A DNA stretch of 64,000 nt, from NCBI RefSeq assembly GCF_022869165.1, contig NZ_CP094929.1, positions 3,490,904 to 3,554,903 on the forward strand. Reading direction: 5' to 3'. Below are positions 1 to 8,286 of the stretch, piece after piece (the stretch's first letter is position 1; every line of letters begins with the position of its first letter). The notes beneath the pieces were generated by a model. The model did not search any database. It saw only the letters and a list, made by a program, of their open reading frames with translations, and was not told where the DNA came from. The stretch is from Sphaerochaeta associata. Lineage in GTDB: Bacteria; Spirochaetota; Spirochaetia; Sphaerochaetales; Sphaerochaetaceae. The position numbers were made by a program, and so were the translations under genes.

Positions 1-524
1 GTTGAAAGCAGGATGACGGATACAGGAATCTGCAATGCGATATAGGGCAGTATCAACGAACCCTGAGTTCCGTAAAGATTCAATTTGGCACACATCAAAA
101 AGAGTGGTACCAACAGTACAACTACCGGGAACATCTGTGTCATCTTGAGAAAGTTCTGAAATTGCTTGCTTCCCTTGAACTCTAAACGGGTTACTGAGAA
201 AGATGCACAGGTAGAAATGATCGTCGTACAGAGGACTGTTATAATTGTTACAAAGAGACTGTTTAGAATAAACGTCCCGATTTGATACACCTCAAATGCT
301 TCAATATAATTGAAGAGATCAAGACGGACTGGTATGATACTAGGCGGAACCTCAAAAATTTCAAGGAACGTTTTAAATGATGATAATACAATCCAGTAGA
401 AAGGAAATACAATAATCAAGAAAAGAACTATTGCCAGGACCGCAATTAATAGTTTCTGACGAGCACTCCTCCTGCTACGAATGAGCATGAAAGATGAATT
501 ATTAGGATTCGTTTTCCTAGACAT
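1..524 (-). CDS. Sugar ABC transporter permease, MalG type (partial, cut by window edge)
   Basis: This is the N-terminal part of an inner-membrane permease of a CUT1 carbohydrate ABC importer; its C-terminus lies left of the window. The visible 174 or so codons begin MSRKTNPNN, then a basic stretch and a strong first membrane helix (about residues 27-47) containing FPFYWIVLSSFK, which is typical of MalG-like proteins. At least three more hydrophobic segments follow (the last ends LPYIALQIPVSVILLS). The ATG at 522-524 overlaps the stop of the upstream permease by 8 bases, so the two are translationally coupled. It would pair with that MalF-like partner and the binding protein further upstream. 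No ATPase gene is visible, as is common when a shared MsiK/MalK-type ATPase is used. The substrate cannot be told. Confidence 0.85.
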   Translation of the reverse strand, partial: MSRKTNPNNSSFMLIRSRRSARQKLLIAVLAIVLFLIIVFPFYWIVLSSFKTFLEIFEVPPSIIPVRLDLFNYIEAFEVYQIGTFILNSLFVTIITVLCTTIISTCASFSVTRLEFKGSKQFQNFLKMTQMFPVVVLLVPLFLMCAKLNLYGTQGSLILPYIALQIPVSVILLS

Positions 525-1407
525 GCCTTACCTTCCTTAACAGTTTTCCAGCAAGATTGACTATGACGATGATACCGACCATCAAGAAAAACATTATGAC
601 ACTCATTGTCGATGCATTGCTGATCTCATAATACTGAAACGCTTCACGTTGTACCATTATCGACATAGTTGTTGTCAGTTCAGCTGGGCCTCCATTTGTC
701 ATTACTTTTAAGATATCATACGCGTTGAACGACCAAATAAAACACAAATAAGTACAAGTAATTATCGTCGACTTGATATAAGGGAATGTGACATATCGAA
801 ATAATTGTTTTCGGTTTGCACCTTCTATGGTTGCTGCTTCGACATGATCTTGAGGAATTGTGTTGAGCTTTGCAAACAACATTAAGGTAAAAAATGGAAA
901 AGCTCGCCAGGTATTGGCCATAATGGCCGCTGCCATGGAAGTCGCACCGGTTCTGAACCATGAAAAGTCCTTCGGAACGATTTGAAGCAACTTGAGACAA
1001 TAGCTTATGATTCCCGCATCTTCCTGCAGCATGAGAGACCAGATATACCCGGTGATGACTGAAGGAAGGACCCAAGGAATCAGCACAAGTGATTTAATAA
1101 ACCCTGAACCTCGAAAGCCTCCGCTGAGCAATAGTGCAGAACCAAGACCAAGAAGAAGTGCACTACCAACATTGAAGAACGTCCAAATAAATGTCCGCTG
1201 AACAGCTGCCCATACTCGGATATCTGAAAACAACTTGATGTAATTGGAAATGCCCACATTTGACTTTCCAACCTGTAATAGACTATAATTCTGAAAACTT
1301 AGTATTACATTCATTATCATGGGATAAATCATGAATATGCAAAGCATCAGTAAAGCTGGAAGAATGAGAAGATATGGAACTATGCTGTATTTATTCCTGA
1401 CAAGCAT
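517..1407 (-). CDS. Sugar ABC transporter permease, MalF type
   Basis: A 296-residue inner-membrane permease of a CUT1 carbohydrate importer. Six hydrophobic segments are visible. The cytoplasmic EAA loop that contacts the ATPase is clear near residue 190 (EAATIEGANRKQLFRYVTFP; the family form is EAA---G-------I-LP). Length is usual for MalF-like subunits that lack the long periplasmic insertion. It lies between the binding-protein gene (83 bases upstream, with a hairpin in the gap) and the MalG-like gene, which overlaps it by 8 bases. The operon order is therefore binding protein, MalF, MalG. The family assignment is firm; the transported sugar is unknown. Confidence 0.9.
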   Translation of the reverse strand: MLVRNKYSIVPYLLILPALLMLCIFMIYPMIMNVILSFQNYSLLQVGKSNVGISNYIKLFSDIRVWAAVQRTFIWTFFNVGSALLLGLGSALLLSGGFRGSGFIKSLVLIPWVLPSVITGYIWSLMLQEDAGIISYCLKLLQIVPKDFSWFRTGATSMAAAIMANTWRAFPFFTLMLFAKLNTIPQDHVEAATIEGANRKQLFRYVTFPYIKSTIITCTYLCFIWSFNAYDILKVMTNGGPAELTTTMSIMVQREAFQYYEISNASTMSVIMFFLMVGIIVIVNLAGKLLRKVRHV

Positions 1408-1440
1408 TTATATTTCCTTATTTGGACGATTAATCTAATT

Positions 1441-1461
1441 GCGGTGGGGGAATCCCACCGC
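1441..1461 (-). terminator. Intercistronic hairpin after the binding-protein gene
   Basis: A perfect 8-bp stem (GCGGTGGG / CCCACCGC) with a 5-nt loop lies between the stop of the binding-protein gene (1490) and the start of the permease gene (1407). No U-run follows, so it is more likely a partial terminator or mRNA 3'-end stabiliser than a full terminator. Such hairpins commonly raise the amount of binding protein relative to permeases; that role is inferred. Confidence 0.6.
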
Positions 1462-1489
1462 TACGAATCTATCAAACACGTTGTAATAA

Positions 1490-2770
1490 TTATTTCAGAT
1501 CTTTGTTGAATCCATCAAGGATTTCCTGGACTTCGATTTGGCCTAGTCGGACGGCTGCTTCTGGAGTAACAATACCCAACAGAGCTTCCTGAAAACGGCG
1601 GTTCCAAGTTTCTGCAATGCGAGTGAAGACAGAAATCAGGGGAGCAGGATAGGCACTGCTGGCAAGTTGCTCACGGAACATATCGTAGTCAGATACATTA
1701 TATGGAGGATAATCGAACGCATTCGTATCAGCCGGCAGGCCTCTTGCTATCAGAGCTTGATTTTCCGGTTGCAGGACAAATTCGAGGAAAGTCATTGCTG
1801 CTTCCTTGTTCTTTGAACCAGCGCCAATCCCCCAATGATAGCCACCCATGGCAGATCCACGAACTCCAGTCGGTCCCATTGGCATGACGGAGAACTCGAG
1901 ATCTTTGCGGTTGGGGAACTGAGGAATGACACTCTTGATTTGAGAAGGCGTCCACCATAACATCGCCACCTTGCCTTGAGCAAACATTGAACGAGCCAAA
2001 GTATCATTGATGTTCGTATCTTTTGGCATATACTTGTACATCTCAACCGCCCACTTCAAGAACTCAAGCGCCTGAGGAGTATTAAGCTGGGCAACATACT
2101 TGCCGTCTACTTCGTCATACACCTTTGCATCGAAACTGAGCATGAATCCACCTAGATCATACATGCAAAAAACATTCTTACTAATTTGACCTGCCATTGC
2201 ATATACGCCGAGCTTCTCATAAGCAGTCCTAGCGATGGTAAGCATATCATTGGTGGTCTGAGGAGCGGACAATCCTATTTGATTAAGGATGTTTACATTA
2301 TAGGCCAAAATACGACAATCTGGGTCAAATGGAAGCCCAAAAACCTGTCCTTTGATCTTGCCAGCAGCTATAGCTGCCGGGGACCACGTGGAAAAATCCA
2401 AATTAGTTTTTGCCAGAAGTGAATCCATAGGGGCAAGAACGCCACCGGCATACAACGGGTTCAATGAAGTAGTTATTACCTGAATGACATCATAATCGTT
2501 GCCAGAAGCATGTGCCAGCAAGATCTGCTTGTCGAGACTGTCATATGCAACTTTCTCGAATTCCACATCATAATCAGGATATACCGCTTCAAACTTTGCT
2601 TCAATCTCGTTCGGTAATATGTTTGAGTTGAATGTCGAATCCCAAAGCAAGACTCGTATCTTCTGCGGTTTTAAGGAACTAGTAGTCTCTTTTGATCCAG
2701 CAGCAAAGATGACCCCTGCTACAAGCATCAAAACCAAAGTGACGCTGAGAGTTTTTCTCATCATTCTCAT
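1490..2770 (-). CDS. Extracellular sugar-binding protein (SBP family 1, MalE-like)
   Basis: A 426-residue solute-binding protein of the CUT1 sugar ABC importers. It begins with a Sec signal peptide (MRMMRKTLSVTLVLMLVAG..., hydrophobic core about residues 6-20, likely cleaved near IFA-AGS). No lipobox cysteine is present, so it should be soluble in the periplasm rather than a lipoprotein. The mature protein has the family 1 pattern: a KIRVLLWDST N-terminal strand, an aromatic-rich middle (MLWWTPSQIK) and a C-terminal FLEFVLQPENQALIARG segment. A strong ribosome site (AAAGGAG) 7 bases upstream fixes the ATG at 2770. It is the first gene of a minus-strand operon with two permeases. The sugar is not identifiable. 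Confidence 0.9.
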   Translation of the reverse strand: MRMMRKTLSVTLVLMLVAGVIFAAGSKETTSSLKPQKIRVLLWDSTFNSNILPNEIEAKFEAVYPDYDVEFEKVAYDSLDKQILLAHASGNDYDVIQVITTSLNPLYAGGVLAPMDSLLAKTNLDFSTWSPAAIAAGKIKGQVFGLPFDPDCRILAYNVNILNQIGLSAPQTTNDMLTIARTAYEKLGVYAMAGQISKNVFCMYDLGGFMLSFDAKVYDEVDGKYVAQLNTPQALEFLKWAVEMYKYMPKDTNINDTLARSMFAQGKVAMLWWTPSQIKSVIPQFPNRKDLEFSVMPMGPTGVRGSAMGGYHWGIGAGSKNKEAAMTFLEFVLQPENQALIARGLPADTNAFDYPPYNVSDYDMFREQLASSAYPAPLISVFTRIAETWNRRFQEALLGIVTPEAAVRLGQIEVQEILDGFNKDLK

Positions 2771-3162
2771 GTAATACTCCTTTATTGTTAATAATGAAAC
2801 TTATTTTTTTGTTTCATTTGTAACTTTATATAGTTTACATTAATTTTACTTAATTGCAAGTAGAACAGTTTGAATAGCAAATTATCGTAACCAGACACCT
2901 CAATGAAATGCTGGGTATGAAGGACCCGAACACTTGTACTGGTTCTTTGTGTGGCTGGTTGCAGATAATTTCGGTGTACTAAACCGTGTGTGTCATGCTA
3001 TGGGGGAACTATCGATCACCCTTGTACGGTTTTCGTTGGGAAGAAGGGCCGAGGTGGCCCGAATCGGTATGAATCGAAGTGTGACGGAAGGAATTGAGAC
3101 AAGCACCCCCTTACCCCCAGGACCGGGGGCAACGACAATGGAGGTGGTGGTATGAGAGAATG
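2771..3162. other. Upstream region of the sugar-binding operon and degenerate element DNA
   Basis: The first 100 or so bases (2771-2880) are AT-rich and should hold the operon promoter for the binding-protein gene; I cannot single out convincing -35/-10 boxes. From about 2900 the base composition changes to the GC-rich type seen in the neighbouring IS91-like transposase fragment, so this is probably the 3' non-coding end of that degenerate element. No credible gene is seen. Confidence 0.4.
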
Positions 3163-3435
3163 TCAGGCCGGCGAAGCCCGGGCCAGTGCCTGCTGGTTTA
3201 GCAGACTCCCGCACCTGGGACAGAATCTCGGGTCGCGGCCGAGAATCCTGAGGACAAGCTCAAAGGGTGTCTCAAGGTTTTTGTCTTTCTTCTTGTTCCG
3301 CTTGCTGCGAAACCTTGCGGCTAGTGCCATACGGTACAACTCGAGCCGCTTGCTCTTGTTGCATGACGAGTACAAGCCGTAGTGGCGAATCCTGGTGAAG
3401 CCGTGGGGAAGCACATGCAAGAGGAACCAGCTATT
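3163..3435 (-). pseudogene. IS91-family transposase, C-terminal remnant
   Basis: About 90 codons survive of the C-terminal end of an IS91-type rolling-circle (Y2 HUH) transposase. The recognisable family stretch is W-FLLHVLPHGFTRIRHYGLYSS, followed near the end by RDPRFCPRCGSLLN, a Cys-X2-Cys pair found at the C-terminus of these proteins. The two catalytic tyrosines and the HUH motif would lie upstream and are absent; the sequence before about 3435 no longer reads as transposase. It adjoins the IS1634-type element and is evidently an old decayed insertion. The assignment rests on the RIRHYG motif. Confidence 0.7.
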
Positions 3436-3551
3436 GAGTCCAACTTTCTAATATCACAAGAATGGCTGTTTCCACAGATTTGTTTTGCAGTATAGGGGTT
3501 TCGGCATTAGAATCCTGACTTTGACAGCTAAAACCCAGAAAAAAGCTTTCA

Positions 3552-5539
3552 ACTTATTCAGATGCAAGCTTTTATTTTGCCCTTCCAAAACACAAATATG
3601 GTTGGATAGATTTAGCCTTCGTAATCTTTTTTCTTGGTCTGCCCGATGATTCTTCTGATGTCCGACTGCTGCAGGAACTTCCTTGATATGTCTATATCCA
3701 GGGTCTTGAGTATGGTGTCGACTATCACGTCATAGTATGCGACCTGGTAGATGTTTGAGTTTGCAAGCTGCAGGGCGTTGAAGCTGGAAAGCGACTCCTG
3801 TATCGACTTGGCCGAGTACTGCCAGCCGAGCTGCAGCTCCAGCAGCCTTTCCAGGACCAGGGAAATGAAACAGATAAGGAAGTGGGCCCTGATCCTGTCC
3901 TGCCTGCTGTGGAACACCGGCCTCAACGACAACATCCCCGTCTTGGTGACCTTGAACGTCTCCTCGATCTTCCACAGCCCTCCGTAGATGTCCGCTATCT
4001 CCGAGGCCGGCACCACATGGTTGAGCACCAAAAACCCGTCCGAATCCCGGTAGTATGCATGGCCGGACGGCTTGTCCGGGTTTATCCCGGATTCGTCCTC
4101 GACCCCGATGACGTTGGTGCAGATGAGGTAGTAGCCGTCGTACTTCTCGTCCTCCTCCAGCCTCGCGGCGTCGAACTCGTAGAGGCACCAGTCGGCCTGT
4201 ACCAGCTCCCCCGCCTTGACGGGGCTCTTTCTCAGGTACTTGCTCTTGCCGTAGCTGGAGTCCTTGAATTCCTTCGACCGTTTTCCCTCGGACTGGAGCG
4301 CCTTCTCGACCACCGCCTGCCGTTCGCGCTTCGCCCTGTCGCTGTACTTCCTGCTCCAGATGAACACCTGCCTCTCGTTGTAGATTCCCGAATGCCTGCT
4401 GTCATCCATATCGCCGTATGCAGAGGCCCTCTTGGGGATCGTCCTCTCCTTGATCATCGACACCACGTTGCCGTTGTCGTCCAGCGTACGCTCCCACCCC
4501 TCGCACGAGAGCGCGAACTCCTTGGTCTGTGAGTCGGACTTGCGTATCGACTGGCTGATCACATACCCGTTCCGTGCATCCCGGATCTTCATGATGTTGT
4601 AGTAGCTCATCATCCCCTTGTCCGCCACCACGATCTTCCTGCTGTCGGAAAAGTCGATGATGCTGTTGTCCATGGCCTGTGGAAGCGTCTCACAGTCGTT
4701 GGTGTTGCCCCTGAACAGCTCGTAGGCGATGGGAATGGAAAGCTCGTCCATGAACAGGCCCATCTGGATGATGGGCTCGGGCCGGTGCTCCTTGCAGGGG
4801 CCCTTGGCCCTCAGCCCGTCCTCGTCGTCGGCCTCGTCCCGCTCGAAGTAGTAGTTGGTGACGTCGTAGAACACCACCGTGTCCCGTCTTCCGAACTTCT
4901 CCTTCACCTTGGCGTCCAGGTGCTTCAGCAGGTCGGTCCTCCATTGCAGCAGGCGGTCCATGCTCCGGTAGACGTCCTGCAGGCCGTAGCCCGTGTCGCC
5001 GAAAAACCGATCCTTGTGCTCCCAGGTGTTTTTCTTGGAGGCCGGCCACAGGCATCGCGAGTAGAGCAGGTGCTGGAAGATGACGTTGATGTTGAACCCG
5101 CAGTCCAGGTACCTGCGCCGGTTGTTGACGAACTCGTCAAGCTCCAGGCGGTGGTACAGCCTCGAGTAGGCGGCGAACCCGAGGTTCCTGCAGTCGTCGG
5201 AAACCTGCAGGTCGCCCTCCCCGGAAAGGCTGAGCCTGATGGTGAAGTCGACCTGGTAGTTCATCGTCCTGACGACATTCCTGGACATCTCGCGTAGCTC
5301 GTCGGCCCTTCGGTTCACATAGGCCTGCGGGTCCTGCTCGCCGAGTTCCCGCAGTTCGTTGGCGGAGTACTTCTCCACCATGACCGTCTTGCGCTTGGTC
5401 TTCTCCCCCGGGATTCTGCTGACGGTGTTGATGTAATAGATCGTATCGCCGCTCTTGAGCTCGTTCCTGGTTACTGCGTAGGCCATGGGTCACTCCTTGC
5501 CATCAGTATACATGATGCAAGCATGGTTGTAAATAAGTT
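3552..5539 (-). mobile_element. IS1634-type insertion sequence (ends tentative)
   Basis: A single long DDE transposase gene (3612-5486) occupies this element. Possible ends are the inverted octamer AACTTATT (3552-3559) and AATAAGTT (5532-5539), just outside the gene on both sides. I found no flanking target duplication, so these boundaries are provisional. The element is GC-rich compared with the operons to left and right. Confidence 0.5.
3612..5486 (-). CDS. IS1634-family DDE transposase
   Basis: An apparently intact 624-residue transposase of the IS1634 branch of the IS4 superfamily, which cuts and joins the element ends. Catalytic regions are visible in order: the first Asp in VVFYDVTNYYFE (about residue 208), the second in KIVVADKGMMSYYN (about residue 290), and the Glu in YGGLWKIEETFKVTK (about residue 513), matching the Y-R/K-E-K arrangement of the superfamily. 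The long stretch between the second Asp and the Glu is the beta-rich insertion typical of this group, and the length matches IS1634-type proteins. The ATG at 5486 has GGAGTG upstream. A second, broken relative lies at 21354-22580. No frameshift is seen, so it may be active. Confidence 0.88.
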   Translation of the reverse strand: MAYAVTRNELKSGDTIYYINTVSRIPGEKTKRKTVMVEKYSANELRELGEQDPQAYVNRRADELREMSRNVVRTMNYQVDFTIRLSLSGEGDLQVSDDCRNLGFAAYSRLYHRLELDEFVNNRRRYLDCGFNINVIFQHLLYSRCLWPASKKNTWEHKDRFFGDTGYGLQDVYRSMDRLLQWRTDLLKHLDAKVKEKFGRRDTVVFYDVTNYYFERDEADDEDGLRAKGPCKEHRPEPIIQMGLFMDELSIPIAYELFRGNTNDCETLPQAMDNSIIDFSDSRKIVVADKGMMSYYNIMKIRDARNGYVISQSIRKSDSQTKEFALSCEGWERTLDDNGNVVSMIKERTIPKRASAYGDMDDSRHSGIYNERQVFIWSRKYSDRAKRERQAVVEKALQSEGKRSKEFKDSSYGKSKYLRKSPVKAGELVQADWCLYEFDAARLEEDEKYDGYYLICTNVIGVEDESGINPDKPSGHAYYRDSDGFLVLNHVVPASEIADIYGGLWKIEETFKVTKTGMLSLRPVFHSRQDRIRAHFLICFISLVLERLLELQLGWQYSAKSIQESLSSFNALQLANSNIYQVAYYDVIVDTILKTLDIDISRKFLQQSDIRRIIGQTKKKDYEG

Positions 5540-5639
5540 AACGTATGCGTACAAAGAAATGTTTTGAAAACCTAGGGGTATGGGCAAGAAAAAACCACCC
5601 TGGGGTGGCTGGCGTGTGGTTCTGGGGTTTGGGCTTAGC

Positions 5640-5774
5640 TTATGCTGCTGTCAAAGTGTGGAATACATATCCATGGCCCCACAACCGGATGCCATTGCAA
5701 CCAGGACAATGGCTGGGGCGTTCCCAGCGGTAGGCTTTCCCTTGAGCTTGTAATTCTTTCAGTTTCACATGATA
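5640..5774 (-). pseudogene. Zinc-ribbon transposase-associated protein, fragment interrupted by the IS4-type element
   Basis: On the minus strand an open stretch reads ...YHVKLKELQAQGKAY-RWERPSHCPGCNGIRLWGHGYV and stops at 5640. The CPxCxxxRLWGHGYV pattern resembles small zinc-ribbon proteins or domains that accompany transposase genes. The reading frame runs straight into the GATA target site of the IS4-type element at 5775 and would resume at 7401, so it was interrupted by that insertion. The later half has also decayed. Family naming is uncertain; that it is a broken gene is well supported. Confidence 0.5.
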
Positions 5775-7396
5775 ACTCAAAGTTCGCATACTGCTAGGCC
5801 CTAGAATTTTGGATGAAAAGCAAAGGAAAAATTTGGAGATTAATTAATAATTACATATAATATATAGACATAAGCTCGAATATCTCGTATAATGGATGTA
5901 CTATAAACCTATACAAGACAAGGAGCTTATGCCTAACATGTTGAGGGATTTTACCAACAATACCGATGCCATTACAAGTCAAGTCAGTGCTTTTTCCCAG
6001 AGATTTAAAGTCGGAGCCATCCTTCGCCATTGTGGTGCACACAAACAAAAGGGCATAGAAGTCCGGAAGGTCTTCTCCTACCTGTCTACCCTGCTGTTCT
6101 GTGGAATATCCATGAACAGGGATCAAAAAACCCGCAAGTACGGGAACATGGTGAAAAAGGATACAAGCCATCGGTTCCTCCAATCCATGAAGATGGACTG
6201 GAACCGGTTCCTTTCCCTGTTGGCCAAAGAGATCATCGACAAGGATTTCCGCCCGATATGCCGCAACGATTGCAAGGGAGTGCAAAAGCCTTTTTTCCTG
6301 GTGGCCGATGACAGCAGCTACTGTCGCAACAGGTCCAAGAAGGTGGAGCTGAGCGCCAAGAACTGGGACCATGCCCTCAAACGCTACTACAAGGGATTCA
6401 GGATGCTTACCCTTGCCTGGACCGATGGCGTATCGGTCCTTCCCGTATCTTTTTGCAATATGAGCACATGCGACGATACGAAGGTGCTCAGGGGATCCAA
6501 AGGGCTTACCGCCAAAGAAAAGGAAACCTTTGGCTTCAAGATACGCAAGCTGGCAAAACAGAAGATGAACGACACGCTGCTGGACCTTCTGGATGTCGCT
6601 GCAGCGGCGAATCTCCAGGCCCGGTACCTGCTGTGCGACAAGTGGTTCGCCAACCCCGTCACCATCTTCGCCATCAGAGACAAGGGATACGAGGTGATCT
6701 GCATGCTGAAAAACTCCTCCACCTATTATCTCTACAAGGGAGAAAGGAGAAAGCTCAGCCAGATTTTCCGCATGTGCGCCAAGGAGGAGAGGCTCCAGCG
6801 CAAACTGGACCGAAAGGCCGGAAATGACGACTCGAAAGGCAGGAAATTCCTGTTCTCCGCTGCCATCTCACTGATCAACAAGGATGAGAAACCCAACCAA
6901 GAATCGAAAATCGTGTTCGTCAGGAACAGGAACAAGAAGAGTGAATACCTGGCGATTCTCTGCACAGACAACAGCCTGTCAGAGGACCAGATAGTTGAAT
7001 ATTACTGCAGCCGATGGGGGATAGAAACAATGTTCCATACCTGCAAGTCATTCCTGCGCCTGCAAAAGAGCACCCAATCGCTGGATTATTCAGAAATCCA
7101 TGCCAGCACCGCCATAGTCATGTTCCAATATGCGATGCTCTCCTGGCTGAACCGCCAGAACTCTGATGAAATAGGTTTCGGTGAACTGTTCTACCAACTC
7201 CTGGAAGAGGTCCAAGATACTGCTCTCTTTCATGCCATTGAACTGGTGTTGACATTGTTCGTCGAGACCCTCGCTTCTGAATATGCCATGCCACCGGGAA
7301 AGCTCAATGAAGCGATGAACAAATTCCTCAAGCAACTGCCTGAGAGGCTGAAAACCTGTCTGGATCTAGCTGCTTAGGCATGTGCGAACTTTGAGT
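5775..7396 (+). mobile_element. Complete IS4-superfamily insertion sequence with 4-bp target duplication
   Basis: The ends are defined by a 14-bp perfect inverted repeat: ACTCAAAGTTCGCA at 5775-5788 and TGCGAACTTTGAGT at 7383-7396. The tetranucleotide GATA flanks it directly on both sides (5771-5774 and 7397-7400), giving a 1,622-bp element with a 4-bp target duplication. Within the IS4 superfamily 4-bp duplications fit the IS701 or ISH3 groups. It carries one transposase gene. An inverted partial copy of its first 235 bp lies at 8030-8264. Confidence 0.9.
5929..7377 (+). CDS. IS4-superfamily DDE transposase
   Basis: A 482-residue transposase. Catalytic features: first Asp in FFLVADDSSYCRN (about residue 125), second in YLLCDKWFANP (about residue 234), and the superfamily YREK signature in EYYCSRWGIETMFHTCK (about residues 350-370) with spacing Y-2-R-3-E-6-K exactly as defined for IS4-type enzymes. 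The ATG at 5929 follows AAGGAG by only 3 bases; the next ATG at 5938 is also possible. The gene fills the element and no frameshift is visible, so it may be functional. Confidence 0.88.
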   Translation: MPNMLRDFTNNTDAITSQVSAFSQRFKVGAILRHCGAHKQKGIEVRKVFSYLSTLLFCGISMNRDQKTRKYGNMVKKDTSHRFLQSMKMDWNRFLSLLAKEIIDKDFRPICRNDCKGVQKPFFLVADDSSYCRNRSKKVELSAKNWDHALKRYYKGFRMLTLAWTDGVSVLPVSFCNMSTCDDTKVLRGSKGLTAKEKETFGFKIRKLAKQKMNDTLLDLLDVAAAANLQARYLLCDKWFANPVTIFAIRDKGYEVICMLKNSSTYYLYKGERRKLSQIFRMCAKEERLQRKLDRKAGNDDSKGRKFLFSAAISLINKDEKPNQESKIVFVRNRNKKSEYLAILCTDNSLSEDQIVEYYCSRWGIETMFHTCKSFLRLQKSTQSLDYSEIHASTAIVMFQYAMLSWLNRQNSDEIGFGELFYQLLEEVQDTALFHAIELVLTLFVETLASEYAMPPGKLNEAMNKFLKQLPERLKTCLDLAA

Positions 7397-7423
7397 GATA
7401 ATACAGTACTATGTTTATAGTTT

Positions 7424-7458
7424 GGGGAGCAGGCATCTTTGGTTGGAGGCTGCTCCCC
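7424..7458. terminator. Hairpin beside the IS4-type element
   Basis: A perfect 9-bp inverted repeat, GGGGAGCAG at 7424-7432 and CTGCTCCCC at 7450-7458, spaced by 17 bases. It lies just outside the element, in the sequence that preceded the interrupted zinc-ribbon gene. It is pyrimidine-rich downstream but has no clear U-run. It could be a terminator or the decayed end of another element. Confidence 0.4.
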
Positions 7459-7539
7459 TCTCCTTTCCTATGATGCCAACATCATACTATATAAAGTGAT
7501 ACTTTGTCTAAGACACCTTGATAATATTAAGAGTTGTGC

Positions 7540-7789
7540 AATTGTTTAATGTGGAAGCCAACAATCCGCACCACCGATGGACAAGCTGGAAGCGGCAAGA
7601 TACAAGGCCTGGACCACCGTTGAGAGAACCAACAGTGAACTCAAGGACGGGTACCTTCCCGACAAGATCTACAGAAGGGGCCGCCATGCAAGGTATGACA
7701 TCGAGCTGGCAATCCTGCTGACAACCCTGAAGAAAGCCCGCAATGTCCTGCTGGCCAGGGAGGAAGCGAGGGTCGGCAAACCGGCTTGA
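7540..7789 (+). pseudogene. DDE transposase C-terminal fragment
   Basis: About 70 codons remain of the C-terminal part of a DDE transposase. The segment AWTTVERTNSELKDGY followed by ARYDIELAILLTTLKKARN has the form of the last catalytic region (glutamate in the ER/SELKD helix) and the hydrophobic closing helix of IS1182/IS5-like transposases. The first two catalytic aspartates are missing and no start with a ribosome site is present. It is GC-rich like the other elements. The exact family is unsure. Confidence 0.5.
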
Positions 7790-8029
7790 GAGAACTTGGA
7801 AAGCGTTGAACATGCACCCTCTTGCTTGCAAGGGTGGCCTGCTCATGCCCGAAAACCATACTATCGTACTTAAGGTCGACTGAAAGTCATCGCGGTTCTC
7901 ATTGCTTGGCTATTGAACAATCTGGACTGGATGATATTGCATCGTTATGCATGAATGGATGCATATTTATTAGCCGATTTGTTATTTTGAAATTGGCTCT
8001 ATATAGTGTCGAAAGAAGGGAAAGTGTAA
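7790..8029. other. Degenerate intergenic stretch between element fragments
   Basis: No credible gene is visible in these 240 bases. They turn from GC-rich at the end of the transposase fragment to AT-rich near 7900-8029, so the junction of two different decayed insertions or original host DNA probably lies here. Short open frames have no ribosome sites and no recognisable motifs. Confidence 0.4.
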
Positions 8030-8264
8030 TTTAAATCTCTGGGAAAAAGCACTGACTTGACTTGTAATGGCATCGGTATTGTTGGTAAAATCCCTCAACA
8101 TGTTAGGCATAAGCTCCTTGTCTTGTATAGGTTTATAGTACATCCATTATACGAGATATTCGAGCTTATGTCTATATATTATATGTAATTATTAATTAAT
8201 CTCCAAATTTTTCCTTTGCTTTTCATCCAAAATTCTAGGGCCTAGCAGTATGCGAACTTTGAGT
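8030..8264 (-). repeat. Inverted 235-bp fragment of the IS4-type element
   Basis: This segment reads, on the opposite strand, as a near-identical copy of the left 235 bp (5775-6009) of the complete IS4-type element. It includes the terminal repeat TGCGAACTTTGAGT at 8251-8264 and the first 27 or so codons of the transposase. Homology stops abruptly at TTTAAA (8030). It is thus a truncated second copy in opposite orientation. It ends only 22 bases before the start of the FGGY kinase gene, so any native promoter of that gene has probably been displaced. Confidence 0.9.
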
Positions 8265-8286
8265 AACCAAGTATCAGGAGGGATAT

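Noticed and set aside
3882..4532. A 216-codon open frame opposite the IS1634-type transposase
   Set aside because: High GC content produces long open frames on all strands here; the transposase on the minus strand has the catalytic motifs.
7397..8029. Search for a toxin-antitoxin or defence gene between the IS fragments
   Set aside because: Only a transposase fragment and non-coding AT-rich DNA could be recognised; no start with a ribosome site and plausible small protein was found.
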